Source: Bacteroidales bacterium (GTDB lineage Bacteria; Bacteroidota; Bacteroidia; Bacteroidales; P3). Taken from it: a DNA stretch of 64,000 bases. Made by a program: the position numbers and the translations under genes. The notes under the pieces were generated by a model. It had not been told where the DNA came from. It was given only the letters and a program-made list of their open reading frames with translations, and made no database searches. The stretch is from assembly GCA_016280915.1 (NCBI GenBank), contig JAEEHQ010000094.1:1-64000 (forward strand), in the 5' to 3' direction. Position 1 is the stretch's first letter. Each line of letters begins with the position of its first letter. This document shows positions 1 to 8,735 of the stretch, piece by piece.

Positions 1-76
1 AGCTCTCTCTGCTCTCGGCTTATGAAAACGTTCTGTTCGGCGCTCTCGCTGTGCCTCACTTTCGAAATGTCCGGAC

Positions 77-2097
77 ATTTCTTCATCCTTGTTTTGATGG
101 GATATGGTATCTGAGTGCGGAAATTATCGGATAATCTTTTCATTTTCTTGTGTCTTAATCCTTATTTTAATGGGATGTGACAATTGGAAAAAGAAGGAAA
201 ATGAAGTTCTACCTGGTGTCTTAATCCTTATTTTAATGGGATGTGACAATAGACCTTATGATGGTAATAATGGTATTAATGGTGTCTTAATCCTTATTTT
301 AATGGGATGTGACAATAGTGCCTCCTCCGTCATCGACAAACTCATCGGTGTCTTAATCCTTATTTTAATGGGATGTGACAATTGCATCTTGTATGGATGG
401 TCACTCTTTGGTGGTGTCTTAATCCTTATTTTAATGGGATGTGACAATAAGAAAGGACAACTATGAATAATTATGGTAGGTGTCTTAATCCTTATTTTAA
501 TGGGATGTGACAATAGTTCCTGTTGGTGCCACACACAATGGTGGGGTGTCTTAATCCTTATTTTAATGGGATGTGACAATTCTTCTCCATATGGAGGGAG
601 GACTGATTAAGGTGTCTTAATCCTTGTTTTAATGGGATGTGACAATATTGGCAGTACTACACGCCTGAGAGCGTCTAGGTGTCTTAATCCTTATTTTAAT
701 GGGATGTGACAATAGTGTTCTGGCATGATAACGATTGTGCTGAGGTGTCTTAATCCTTCTTTTAATGGGATGTGACAATCAATAGAACAATTGAGTTTGA
801 TCAAAAACCGGTGTCTTAATCCTTATTTTAATGGGATGTGACAATCAGCTAAGGACAAAGTATTCAATGAAACAGGGTGTCTTAATCCTTATTTTAATGG
901 GATGTGACAATTAGACGTACCCTGCAATGTCCACTTTGAGGGGTGTCTTAATCCTTATTTTAATGGGATGTGACAATATGAAGAAACTTTTTAAAATTTA
1001 AACCGCAGGTGTCTTAATCCTTATTTTAATGGGATGTGACAATTCAGAAGTGCAATGTTCCCTGTCTTATTATGGTGTCTTAATCCTTATTTTAATGGGA
1101 TGTGACAATTACTGAAGAATTATTAGAAAATATGGATAGGTGTCTTAATCCTTCTTTTAATGGGATGTGACAATAAAGGTATTGAACATGATATTTATAT
1201 CAGTGGTGTCTTAATCCTTATTTTAATGGGATGTGACAATCGTATGGCCGTCACCACTAAGGCCGCTCAAGGTGTCTTAATCCTTATTTTAATGGGATGT
1301 GACAATAACGGTACTCAAAAGTAATACGTCAGCGGTGGTGTCTTAATCCTTATTTTAATGGGATGTGACAATTGACAATCGTGAAGCTGCAATTAACGAG
1401 ATGGTGTCTTAATCCTTATTTTAATGGGATGTGACAATTAATAAAATGTAAGTTGGTGTCCACTTATAGGTGTCTTAATCCTTATTTTAATGGGATGTGA
1501 CAATATAGAACTCCGCAACCTGCAAATAACAAGGGTGTCTTAATCCTTATTTTAATGGGATGTGACAATTTCAAATGGGCAGAAAATATAAGGAGGACGG
1601 TGTCTTAATCCTTATTTTAATGGGATGTGACAATCAATGCTGAAAAATACTGTATGGGTATTAGGGTGTCTTAATCCTTATTTTAATGGGATGTGACAAT
1701 ATATTCCAAGGTATGTTAAATAATCTGTTCGGTGTCTTAATCCTTATTTTAATGGGATGTGACAATTGCACCCCGTCAATCGTGTAGCGTATCGGCGGTG
1801 TCTTAATCCTTATTTTAATGGGATGTGACAATTTAACATTAAAAACTTTGTCAGAATGGAAAGGTGTCTTAATCCTTATTTTAATGGGATGTGACAATCT
1901 ATGACTTTTCAACAACAATCCCCTTATGGGTGTCTTAATCCTTATTTTAATGGGATGTGACAATTTCCGGATTAAAAACAAATTCATAGCGTGGGGTGTC
2001 TTAATCCTTATTTTAATGGGATGTGACAATCATTGTAGACAGGTAGTTGTTTAGGATGGAAGGTGTCTTAATCCTTATTTTAATGGGATGTGACAAT
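77..2097 (-). CRISPR. CRISPR array, 30 intact repeats (GGTGTCTTAATCCTTATTTTAATGGGATGTGACAAT on +) plus 1 degenerate terminal repeat; spacers ~29-31 nt
   Basis: Repeat starts counted at 65-66 bp period from 150 to 2063. Near-identical repeats with single variants (cctTGtttt near 612, ccttCtttt near 745 and 1140). Degenerate copy at 77-111. Minus orientation inferred from the degenerate end and spacer coding bias. Confidence 0.98.
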
Positions 2098-2400
2098 CAC
2101 GATTTTCATATTCAAAATAATATCAGTTTGTTACGCTAAGTTTTAAAGATATTATTTTGGCTTGGGTAGGTATCATAAGGACCCTTTCGTGGCATTTTTC
2201 TTATCGTAATGGTGCGGCGATGATGTCCGATAAAGTGTTTCTTTGTTTGTTGATGATAGCCTTTACGATGTCCAAAATGTCAAAGAACGCTTACAATAGC
2301 CATAGGGATACAACCTTATGGTGTTTGTTTTGCAAAAATACACTTTTTTTTTGACTTGTTTTTCTTTTTCTAAAAAAATCAAGAGGTTTGACTATCTACC
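2098..2400 (-). promoter_or_regulatory. Candidate CRISPR leader (AT-rich, next to the non-degenerate array end)
   Basis: Lies at the end opposite the degenerate repeat. Minus-strand -7-like TATTTTTG at 2341..2334. No clear -33 box seen. Confidence 0.5.
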
Positions 2401-2639
2401 CTCCCTCCTCCCCTAGGTAAAAAGGGGTTGATGACTACTATCTGATGATGGTAATTCATTTTTTTACCTACTTCAAGGTCCTGTTACTTTTTTCTTTTTG
2501 GGATAATATCAATCTAATTAACAGCATATTACCAACTAAATAAACGTGATTATAATACCTTGTGCAAATTGATTGCATGAGGTTGTGTTACTTTTGTGGC
2601 GAAAAATAATGAAAAAAGGAGAAACAAAAAGTAAAAATA

Positions 2640-2771
2640 ATGAAATCAAAAACTACCAAATACATCGTTAAGATTGCCATCGCAGTTCTTCCCATTGTGT
2701 TGGATTTGGTGAATCAGGAGGATGGAGAAGAAAAAAAAGATGTTAGGGATTTCTATTTATCAAGAATTTGA
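2640..2771 (+). CDS. Small amphipathic peptide, copy 1 (MKSKTTKYIVKIAIAVLPIVLDLVNQEDGEEKKDVRDFYLSRI)
   Basis: Translated by hand. Shares the KIAIAVLPIVLDLVNQE core with the three downstream tandem copies. Upstream TACTTTTG -7-like box. Confidence 0.7.
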   Translation: MKSKTTKYIVKIAIAVLPIVLDLVNQEDGEEKKDVRDFYLSRI

Positions 2772-2936
2772 GAATTGGAGAAATTGGAAATCGCATTTTT
2801 TGAATTTGATAAGGATTAGAGACTTTAATTGCAAGCAATAAAGAGAATTTGAATATATGCAAATAGACTGCACGAGAAGGTTGTTTCTTTGCACCATCAA
2901 ACAAAAACGATTATTAACCTTTAAAATATTTTTACT

Positions 2937-3050
2937 ATGAACCCTATAGTTGTAAAGACCCTAGTTAAGATCGTCATCGCAGTTCTTCCCATTGTGTTGG
3001 ATTTGGTGAATCAGGAGAATGGAGAAGAAAAACAAACGCCATGCAAATAG
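2937..3050 (+). CDS. Small amphipathic peptide, copy 2 (MNPIVVKTLVKIVIAVLPIVLDLVNQENGEEKQTPCK)
   Basis: Tandem copy, below the ORF-track length cutoff. Confidence 0.75.
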   Translation: MNPIVVKTLVKIVIAVLPIVLDLVNQENGEEKQTPCK

Positions 3051-3120
3051 ACTGCACGAGCAGGTTGTATCTTTGCACCATCAAACAAAAACGATTATTA
3101 ACCTTTAAAATATTTTTACT

Positions 3121-3234
3121 ATGAACCCTACAGTTGTAAAGACCCTAGTTAAGATTGCCATCGCAGTTCTTCCCATTGTGTTGGATTTGGTGAATCAGGA
3201 GAATGGAGAAGAAAAACAAACGCCATGCAAATAG
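3121..3234 (+). CDS. Small amphipathic peptide, copy 3 (MNPTVVKTLVKIAIAVLPIVLDLVNQENGEEKQTPCK)
   Basis: Tandem copy at 184-bp spacing. TATCTTTG box at 3068-3075. Confidence 0.75.
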   Translation: MNPTVVKTLVKIAIAVLPIVLDLVNQENGEEKQTPCK

Positions 3235-3304
3235 ACTGCACAAGCAGGTTGTATCTTTGCACCATCAAACAAAAACGATTATTAACCTTTAAAATATTTT
3301 TACT

Positions 3305-3418
3305 ATGAACCCTACAGTTGTAAAGACCCTAGTTAAGATTGTCATCGCAGTTCTTCCCATTGTGTTGGATTTGGTGAATCAGGAGAATGGAGAAGAAAAA
3401 CAAACGCCATGCAAATAG
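3305..3418 (+). CDS. Small amphipathic peptide, copy 4 (MNPTVVKTLVKIVIAVLPIVLDLVNQENGEEKQTPCK)
   Basis: Tandem copy at 184-bp spacing, with its own TATCTTTG box. Confidence 0.75.
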   Translation: MNPTVVKTLVKIVIAVLPIVLDLVNQENGEEKQTPCK

Positions 3419-3672
3419 ACTGCACAAGGAGGTTGTACTTTTGCACCATCAAACAAGAAATGAATGATTACTTTTAAAACTGATAAGATATGAACAAAAA
3501 AGATTTATTGTAGTCGACGTAATAAGAATTGTGTTGAATCAATTGTCTGGTGCAAATCCAGCAGAAGCCATCACACAGCCTTGAGCGACAGGGACAGGCC
3601 AGTTCCCAGCACAGGGAATCCCCATACAACAAAAATACCGGCCATCAATAAACAAACCAAAAAAAAGAAAAT

Positions 3673-4167
3673 ATGAAAACCAGTACCCTTACACACACCC
3701 AGAGCATGGTAATGAATAGCAACCAAACCCTCAGCACCCTTATTACCAAACATCTTCCTGCCTTGTCGGGTAGCTCGTTGACCTACAATCCCGCCAAACA
3801 GGTGTTTCTGACAATGGGCTACACCAGCAGAGCTGGCAACACCTACTACAAAGCCATACGCGTGTCGGACCGACTGGCCATATACTATGATTTGGGCGAG
3901 GGCTATGCCCACACGTTCCTAAACGGCATCACGCTGTTCTGTTGGGACGGACAGGAGGCCAAAGTGATTGCCCGCAGATCGTGGGGAGGATGCAACTACA
4001 GGATATTCAACGAAGGCAATGCCAAGATGGAATGTATTGACATGCTGCGGGAGTTCCTGTCGGGGCAGCTGAAGGCCTCGGGCGAGCAGGTGGGACAGGG
4101 CCAGCTGCTGGAATACTCGCGTGAGATGGTCAACGAGACCCACCAACAGCGGCTGCTGGCCGTGTAG
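3673..4167 (+). CDS. Hypothetical protein, paralogous to the next ORF
   Basis: ORF. Shares GNxYYxxxRxxDRxAIxxxxGxxxxxTxLxGxxLxxxxGQxxxxI with the 167-aa ORF. Confidence 0.75.
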   Translation: MKTSTLTHTQSMVMNSNQTLSTLITKHLPALSGSSLTYNPAKQVFLTMGYTSRAGNTYYKAIRVSDRLAIYYDLGEGYAHTFLNGITLFCWDGQEAKVIARRSWGGCNYRIFNEGNAKMECIDMLREFLSGQLKASGEQVGQGQLLEYSREMVNETHQQRLLAV

Positions 4168-4224
4168 GGACGAGGCCGAATCATATAATTAATATCATTT
4201 CATCAACAAAAAAACAAATATACT

Positions 4225-4728
4225 ATGGCAAATCTTACAAAAGCAATCAACAAGAATTTTTTAGACCAAGTGCTTCCCACTTTTGGCAATCCCAGAACCG
4301 CAATACCCGTTTGGGACAACGGACAGAAGATGTTTATATGTAATGAGATGGAAAGCCTCAGCGGTAACCGCTACTATATGGGGGTGCGCTTCTGTGATAG
4401 AGTTGCCATTGTGGAACATGTGGGCATCTACCACAACTGGACCTATTTGGACGGGTTGGACCTCTACGCCTTCAATGGGCAGCGAGTTGAACTGATACAG
4501 AAAAAAGAATATAACAAGATGTACCGCAAGGAGGAGACTGTGCGCCAGGAGGCTGAGCAGATGATTGTGGATTACCTGAAGGGAGTGCACAAGGCCAAGC
4601 GGGTGACCGTGGCAGCGGATGAGTTGGCTCAGCACGCCCATGAGATGGTGGAGGCCTGCTATAAGAGTTATCTGGATAGCGACTACAACACATGCCTGGT
4701 CAAGATACTGCCCGCCATAAGTCGATAA
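4225..4728 (+). CDS. Hypothetical protein, paralogous to the preceding ORF
   Basis: ORF. Co-directional, same core pattern. Confidence 0.75.
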   Translation: MANLTKAINKNFLDQVLPTFGNPRTAIPVWDNGQKMFICNEMESLSGNRYYMGVRFCDRVAIVEHVGIYHNWTYLDGLDLYAFNGQRVELIQKKEYNKMYRKEETVRQEAEQMIVDYLKGVHKAKRVTVAADELAQHAHEMVEACYKSYLDSDYNTCLVKILPAISR

Positions 4729-4761
4729 GCCTGAAGTATAACCAATAAAAAAACATATAAA

Positions 4762-6840
4762 ATGAACGGCGTACAAATTGACACCACCAATGCACAGCAG
4801 GTTTTTGCCTACGAACTGATAGCCCACACCAACAGCAGTTTCTTCCTGACAGGGAGGGCCGGCACGGGCAAGACCACTTTTCTGCACCGTGTGCAGGAGC
4901 TGGTGGACAAACGTTTTGTGGTGCTGGCACCCACGGGTGTTGCCGCCATTCTGGCGGGAGGAGAGACCATACATAGTTTCTTCGGCCTGCCTCTGGAGGT
5001 TTGTACGCCGGCCACTTGTGGCAAACTGAACGAAAAGCGGATACTTACCATCCTGCATGCCGACACAATTATTATAGACGAGGTGTCGATGGTTCGGTGC
5101 GACATAGTGGATGCGATAGATTACACCCTGCGCCGAGTGCTGCGCAACAACATGCCCTTCGGCGGCAAACAGGTGGTGTTTGTGGGCGACATGTTCCAAC
5201 TGCCCCCTGTGGTGTCCAACGGCCCTGAGAAAGAGATGCTGCGCTATCTATACCAGGCGGATGATTTCTTCTTCTACAAGGCCAACGTGATCAGACGTAT
5301 GCGGTTGGTGACGATAGAATTTCAGAAGGTGTACCGCCAGGCAGACACGGCATTCCTGCACATACTGGAAGATGTGCGGCTGAACAAAATTACCCCTCAC
5401 GACGTGCAACAACTGCATCGGCGCGAGTGCTTGCCGCAACCAGAGGACGGCATGGTGATTACGCTCACATCGGTGAACCGGACGGCCGACAGCCTGAACC
5501 GCCAACGTCTGGCAGAGATAGAGGCGGAAGAGAGGGTATATGAGGGCGTTGTGGAGGGTCGGTTTGACGGCAAACGCTTCCCCGTGGAGGAAAACCTGCA
5601 CCTGAAGGTGGGGGCACAGGTGATGTTTACCCGCAACGACCAGATGAAGCGTTGGGTGAACGGGACGCTGGGCGTGGTGGAACGGCTGGAAGAGAATGCA
5701 GTATACGTCACCGTTGACGAAGGCGACACCTATGAGGTGCCCAAAGCATCATGGGAATCGGTAGAGTATGAGTACAACGCGACAGATAAGAAACTGAACA
5801 AGGAGGTGACAGGCACGTTTACCCAATATCCCCTGCGCTTGGCATGGGCCATCACGGTGCATAAGAGCCAGGGCATGACCTTTGACAAGATGTCGCTGAA
5901 CCTGAGCAACGGTTTCTTTGCTGCCGGACAGCTGTATGTGGCGTTGAGTCGCGTGCGCACGCTGGAGGGCTTGTACCTGAAGGGTGGCATGAGGGGCCTT
6001 TGTGCAAAGACCAACAAGGAGATTGTGGCCTTTGCCAGCAACTACAACGACGAGGCGGCCATCAGCCACGAGATTGAGAGCGGCAAGGCGGTGTATGGGC
6101 TGATACAGGAGCATGACTATGATGAAGCTGCCAAACAGTATCTGCTGTTGGTACATAAGTATGCGGAGCAGGGAGACATCAAGGAGGCGATGCAACAGGC
6201 CAAGCGTTTCTTGGACACCGTGGTGTGCGATGAGGAGCTGTATGGGGTGATTGCATCGGTGCCCGTGACGCTGAGCGAGGCAAGCCATTGGTCGACACAA
6301 TTTCTGGCCGCGCTGTTGAGCCTGTATGCAGGAAAGTACGAAGAGGCGTTGGCCTGTGTGGACCGTGTGCTGGCATACCACCGCTGCCAGGAGGCCCTCT
6401 ATGTGAAGTCGCGCTGCTTGGAGAAGCAGGAACGCTATGAGGAGGCCGACAGGGTGAATGCCGGGATTGCCGAAACATTTGAGGTGAATGTGCCAGACGC
6501 AAAGGTGCTATATGCAATGGCCATGCTGAACGAGCTGCATATCGGCGACCCGGGGCTTGCCATCATGCAGATGCTGGTGGATGCCAAGCCCAAATATGAC
6601 CGCGGGGTCGTGTCGATGAGGATGTTGATGCGCCGTCACCAGTTGACCTTACCGGCCAAACAGGATTGCGGGATGGTGGATTTGTTCAACTCAGATATGT
6701 CTGACCACGACTTTGCCGCCCGCCTGAAAGAGGGCAGGAAAAAGTCGCCTAAGGAGGTGAACTATCTGGTGGGACGTATCCGCAAGCTGAAGTTTGAGGA
6801 AGGTGAAGCGAGTGTGGTTGAGGAAGAGGAGGCGGATTAG
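4762..6840 (+). CDS. PIF1-like SF1B helicase with C-terminal helical/TPR-like region
   Basis: Walker A GRAGTGKTTF, Walker B IIIDEVSM, GDMFQLPPV, AWAITVHKSQGMTFD, YVALSRVRTLEGL motifs. Confidence 0.93.
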   Translation: MNGVQIDTTNAQQVFAYELIAHTNSSFFLTGRAGTGKTTFLHRVQELVDKRFVVLAPTGVAAILAGGETIHSFFGLPLEVCTPATCGKLNEKRILTILHADTIIIDEVSMVRCDIVDAIDYTLRRVLRNNMPFGGKQVVFVGDMFQLPPVVSNGPEKEMLRYLYQADDFFFYKANVIRRMRLVTIEFQKVYRQADTAFLHILEDVRLNKITPHDVQQLHRRECLPQPEDGMVITLTSVNRTADSLNRQRLAEIEAEERVYEGVVEGRFDGKRFPVEENLHLKVGAQVMFTRNDQMKRWVNGTLGVVERLEENAVYVTVDEGDTYEVPKASWESVEYEYNATDKKLNKEVTGTFTQYPLRLAWAITVHKSQGMTFDKMSLNLSNGFFAAGQLYVALSRVRTLEGLYLKGGMRGLCAKTNKEIVAFASNYNDEAAISHEIESGKAVYGLIQEHDYDEAAKQYLLLVHKYAEQGDIKEAMQQAKRFLDTVVCDEELYGVIASVPVTLSEASHWSTQFLAALLSLYAGKYEEALACVDRVLAYHRCQEALYVKSRCLEKQERYEEADRVNAGIAETFEVNVPDAKVLYAMAMLNELHIGDPGLAIMQMLVDAKPKYDRGVVSMRMLMRRHQLTLPAKQDCGMVDLFNSDMSDHDFAARLKEGRKKSPKEVNYLVGRIRKLKFEEGEASVVEEEEAD

Positions 6841-6883
6841 GAGGGTTGGATGCTGTTGGCCAGGAAGAACCCAGCCCTGTCGA

Positions 6884-8521
6884 TTAGAAGTATCTGCGGA
6901 ACTGAACGAACTGGAAGGTGGAGATTTTTTGTCCTGAGCCATCCTCGACGACATCGCGCCGGGTGGTGGATGCCACACATGGGATATGATGTTCCTGGAG
7001 GAGTTGGAGCAAGGCAAAGGTGAAGTTCATCTCGCCCATCAGATGGACAGTAACGTCAAACTTTTGGCGATAGCTGAGAATCTTGTTGAGGTAGTTGTTG
7101 GCAAGTTGCGAAATGTAGTTCTCGTCCTTGGCTGGGTCGATTTGTGGGAACTCGAGGTCGACGATTTTGCCGTAAGGCTCAGCTGCCTTTCTTTGTTCAT
7201 CAGACCATGTTTCTTTAGAATGATTAGATAGATTGATAAGACACCTTTGGGTAGGTTTCGGAGTGGGGTGGTTTATGTTTACCCAGATGGATTCTAATTT
7301 CTTTATAGAATCGCCAAGAGTGTTTATCAACTGTAAGGGGGTCTGCTTCAGCTTCAACTCATGGGCTATACTATTCCGTATTTCATTGACATCCTTATAA
7401 ATCCTTCTCAGTTGAGGCAAGCATGTTATTTTATAGGTCTTGCTGGTATTCTTGTATATGAGTATTAATTTTGCTTCTTCTCTGGCCTCTTTGTCGTTGT
7501 AGTTGGAATCCACTATCTGGCAGATATAGGTAATCATGGCTTCCTGCAGGGCAAGATAGGACGAGGCGTAGTTCTTATGTAGGAAATGCCATTGAGCTAC
7601 ACGAAACTGGAAAATATAGGGCTCGGATTGATAGGGGAATTTCTTGGTGAAGTCTTGTATAATAGGAGGTATTAGCAATGATGACAAGGTATCAAATTCG
7701 GTGTTTTTCATGCTTGCCATATTACCAATTTGATTTCTGATGCCACCCAGGTGGTTGAGGTTCATTACATCGGAGAAGTTCCTTAGGCGCTGGCTGATAT
7801 CTTTGCGGTTTCCCTCTTCTAATAAGTCGGCCACTTTATAGCCATTGCCGAATTCAGATAGGCTGTAGGCTCCAATAATCCAGTCGTTAATGTTCATGAT
7901 TTCGTTGAGCTCTACAATAGGAGCATAATTCATCTCCCTTACAACATCAAGCATGCCATAAGTGATATGAGTTATGGAGATATTCTTGTGGCTAACATTT
8001 TTTAGATACACAAGAAGATTCATGATGTAGAGAGGTAAAGAACGAAAAGAATGAGTGATGTCAACCAGTATTTCGTCACCTCTATTGATATACTTTTCTA
8101 TTCCAAGTATGATAGAGGCATTCTCCTTCAGTTCTTCCGGGGTAATACCATATTTGACTAACACAACTTTGGAATCAGGGCCAAGAGCCTTTTCCAGTAT
8201 TTCTTGGGATGGTATGGTAAGGCCAGAGTTATAGTTGGAACTTTCACAATAATCACCTAACTCTATATAGTACTCCTCATTAAAAGTGGAATTAACCTTT
8301 TCCTTTTCGAAGACTTGATAGACTTCTTCCCACATGGATTTTACTGTTCCAATAAGAATGATTCGGTCCACATTATAGTACTTGGCCAAGGCATGGGCTA
8401 CAAAGGTAGTAGTAATGTCGGTATTGTCGGGCAAACGATAGGTTGCTTTTCGGTAATTTCTTTCGCTACCGTTTTTGGTAGGATATCCCGTACCAAGGAA
8501 AGAGATTAAGATTTTTCCCAT
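6884..8521 (-). CDS. Type III CARF-HEPN ribonuclease (TIGR02221/TM1812, Csx1/Csx2-like) with extra C-terminal small Rossmann-like domain
   Basis: N-terminal ILISFLGTGYP CARF start. HEPN RX4H motif RNSIAH. C-terminal segment LINLSNHSKETWSDEQ...VHLMGEMNFTFALLQLLQEHHIPCVASTTRRDV...ISTFQFVQFRRY. Confidence 0.88.
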   Translation of the reverse strand: MGKILISFLGTGYPTKNGSERNYRKATYRLPDNTDITTTFVAHALAKYYNVDRIILIGTVKSMWEEVYQVFEKEKVNSTFNEEYYIELGDYCESSNYNSGLTIPSQEILEKALGPDSKVVLVKYGITPEELKENASIILGIEKYINRGDEILVDITHSFRSLPLYIMNLLVYLKNVSHKNISITHITYGMLDVVREMNYAPIVELNEIMNINDWIIGAYSLSEFGNGYKVADLLEEGNRKDISQRLRNFSDVMNLNHLGGIRNQIGNMASMKNTEFDTLSSLLIPPIIQDFTKKFPYQSEPYIFQFRVAQWHFLHKNYASSYLALQEAMITYICQIVDSNYNDKEAREEAKLILIYKNTSKTYKITCLPQLRRIYKDVNEIRNSIAHELKLKQTPLQLINTLGDSIKKLESIWVNINHPTPKPTQRCLINLSNHSKETWSDEQRKAAEPYGKIVDLEFPQIDPAKDENYISQLANNYLNKILSYRQKFDVTVHLMGEMNFTFALLQLLQEHHIPCVASTTRRDVVEDGSGQKISTFQFVQFRRYF

Positions 8522-8597
8522 TGTGTTATTGTATGTTTACTTTGTTCTTTTTGTATGAATTGATTTAGGTGTGTTCTATTTATTTGTTCTCATTGTC

Positions 8598-8694
8598 GCG
8601 TCCCGTCGGGACGCAGTTTCCTGATGTCTGAGTATCACGGCACTGCGCCTTTGGCTTGTACCGTGTTATTAATAGTCTCACCTCTTCGAGGTGA
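8598..8694. repeat. Three consecutive hairpins in the intergenic gap (REP-like or attenuator)
   Basis: GCGTCCC-GTC-GGGACGC (8598-8614); CACGG...CCGTG (8636-8665); TCACCTC-TTC-GAGGTGA (8678-8694). Confidence 0.75.
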
Positions 8695-8735
8695 TTTATA
8701 GAAGTCCCCTTTAGTTTACTATCTTTAAACCATTA

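Larger units (their letters stand above)
2860..3445 (+). repeat. Tandem ~184-bp direct repeats (promoter plus peptide gene), ending in a decayed partial unit
   Basis: Near-identical units with ATGs at 2937, 3121 and 3305. A fourth promoter/5' segment at 3407-3445 has no intact peptide. Confidence 0.95.

Noticed and set aside
1-76. Possible + strand leader/promoter for the array
   Set aside because: Only 76 bp are visible with no -7 box recognised, and the adjacent repeat is degenerate, which fits the distal end better.
104-579. ORFs 104..466 (+) and 256..579 (-) with repeated VLILILMGCDN / SHPIKIRIKTP peptides
   Set aside because: They are read-through of CRISPR repeats and spacers, not proteins.
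1661-2029. Minus-strand 122-aa ORF with SHPIKIRIKTP repeats
   Set aside because: Same CRISPR repeat artefact.
3571-3912. 113-aa minus ORF
   Set aside because: Overlaps the better-supported + strand 164-aa paralog gene and has no recognisable motif.
4261-5199. 312-aa minus ORF
   Set aside because: Antisense to the 167-aa gene and helicase; shadow ORF of biased codons.
5749-6381. 210-aa minus ORF
   Set aside because: Antisense to conserved helicase motifs; shadow ORF.
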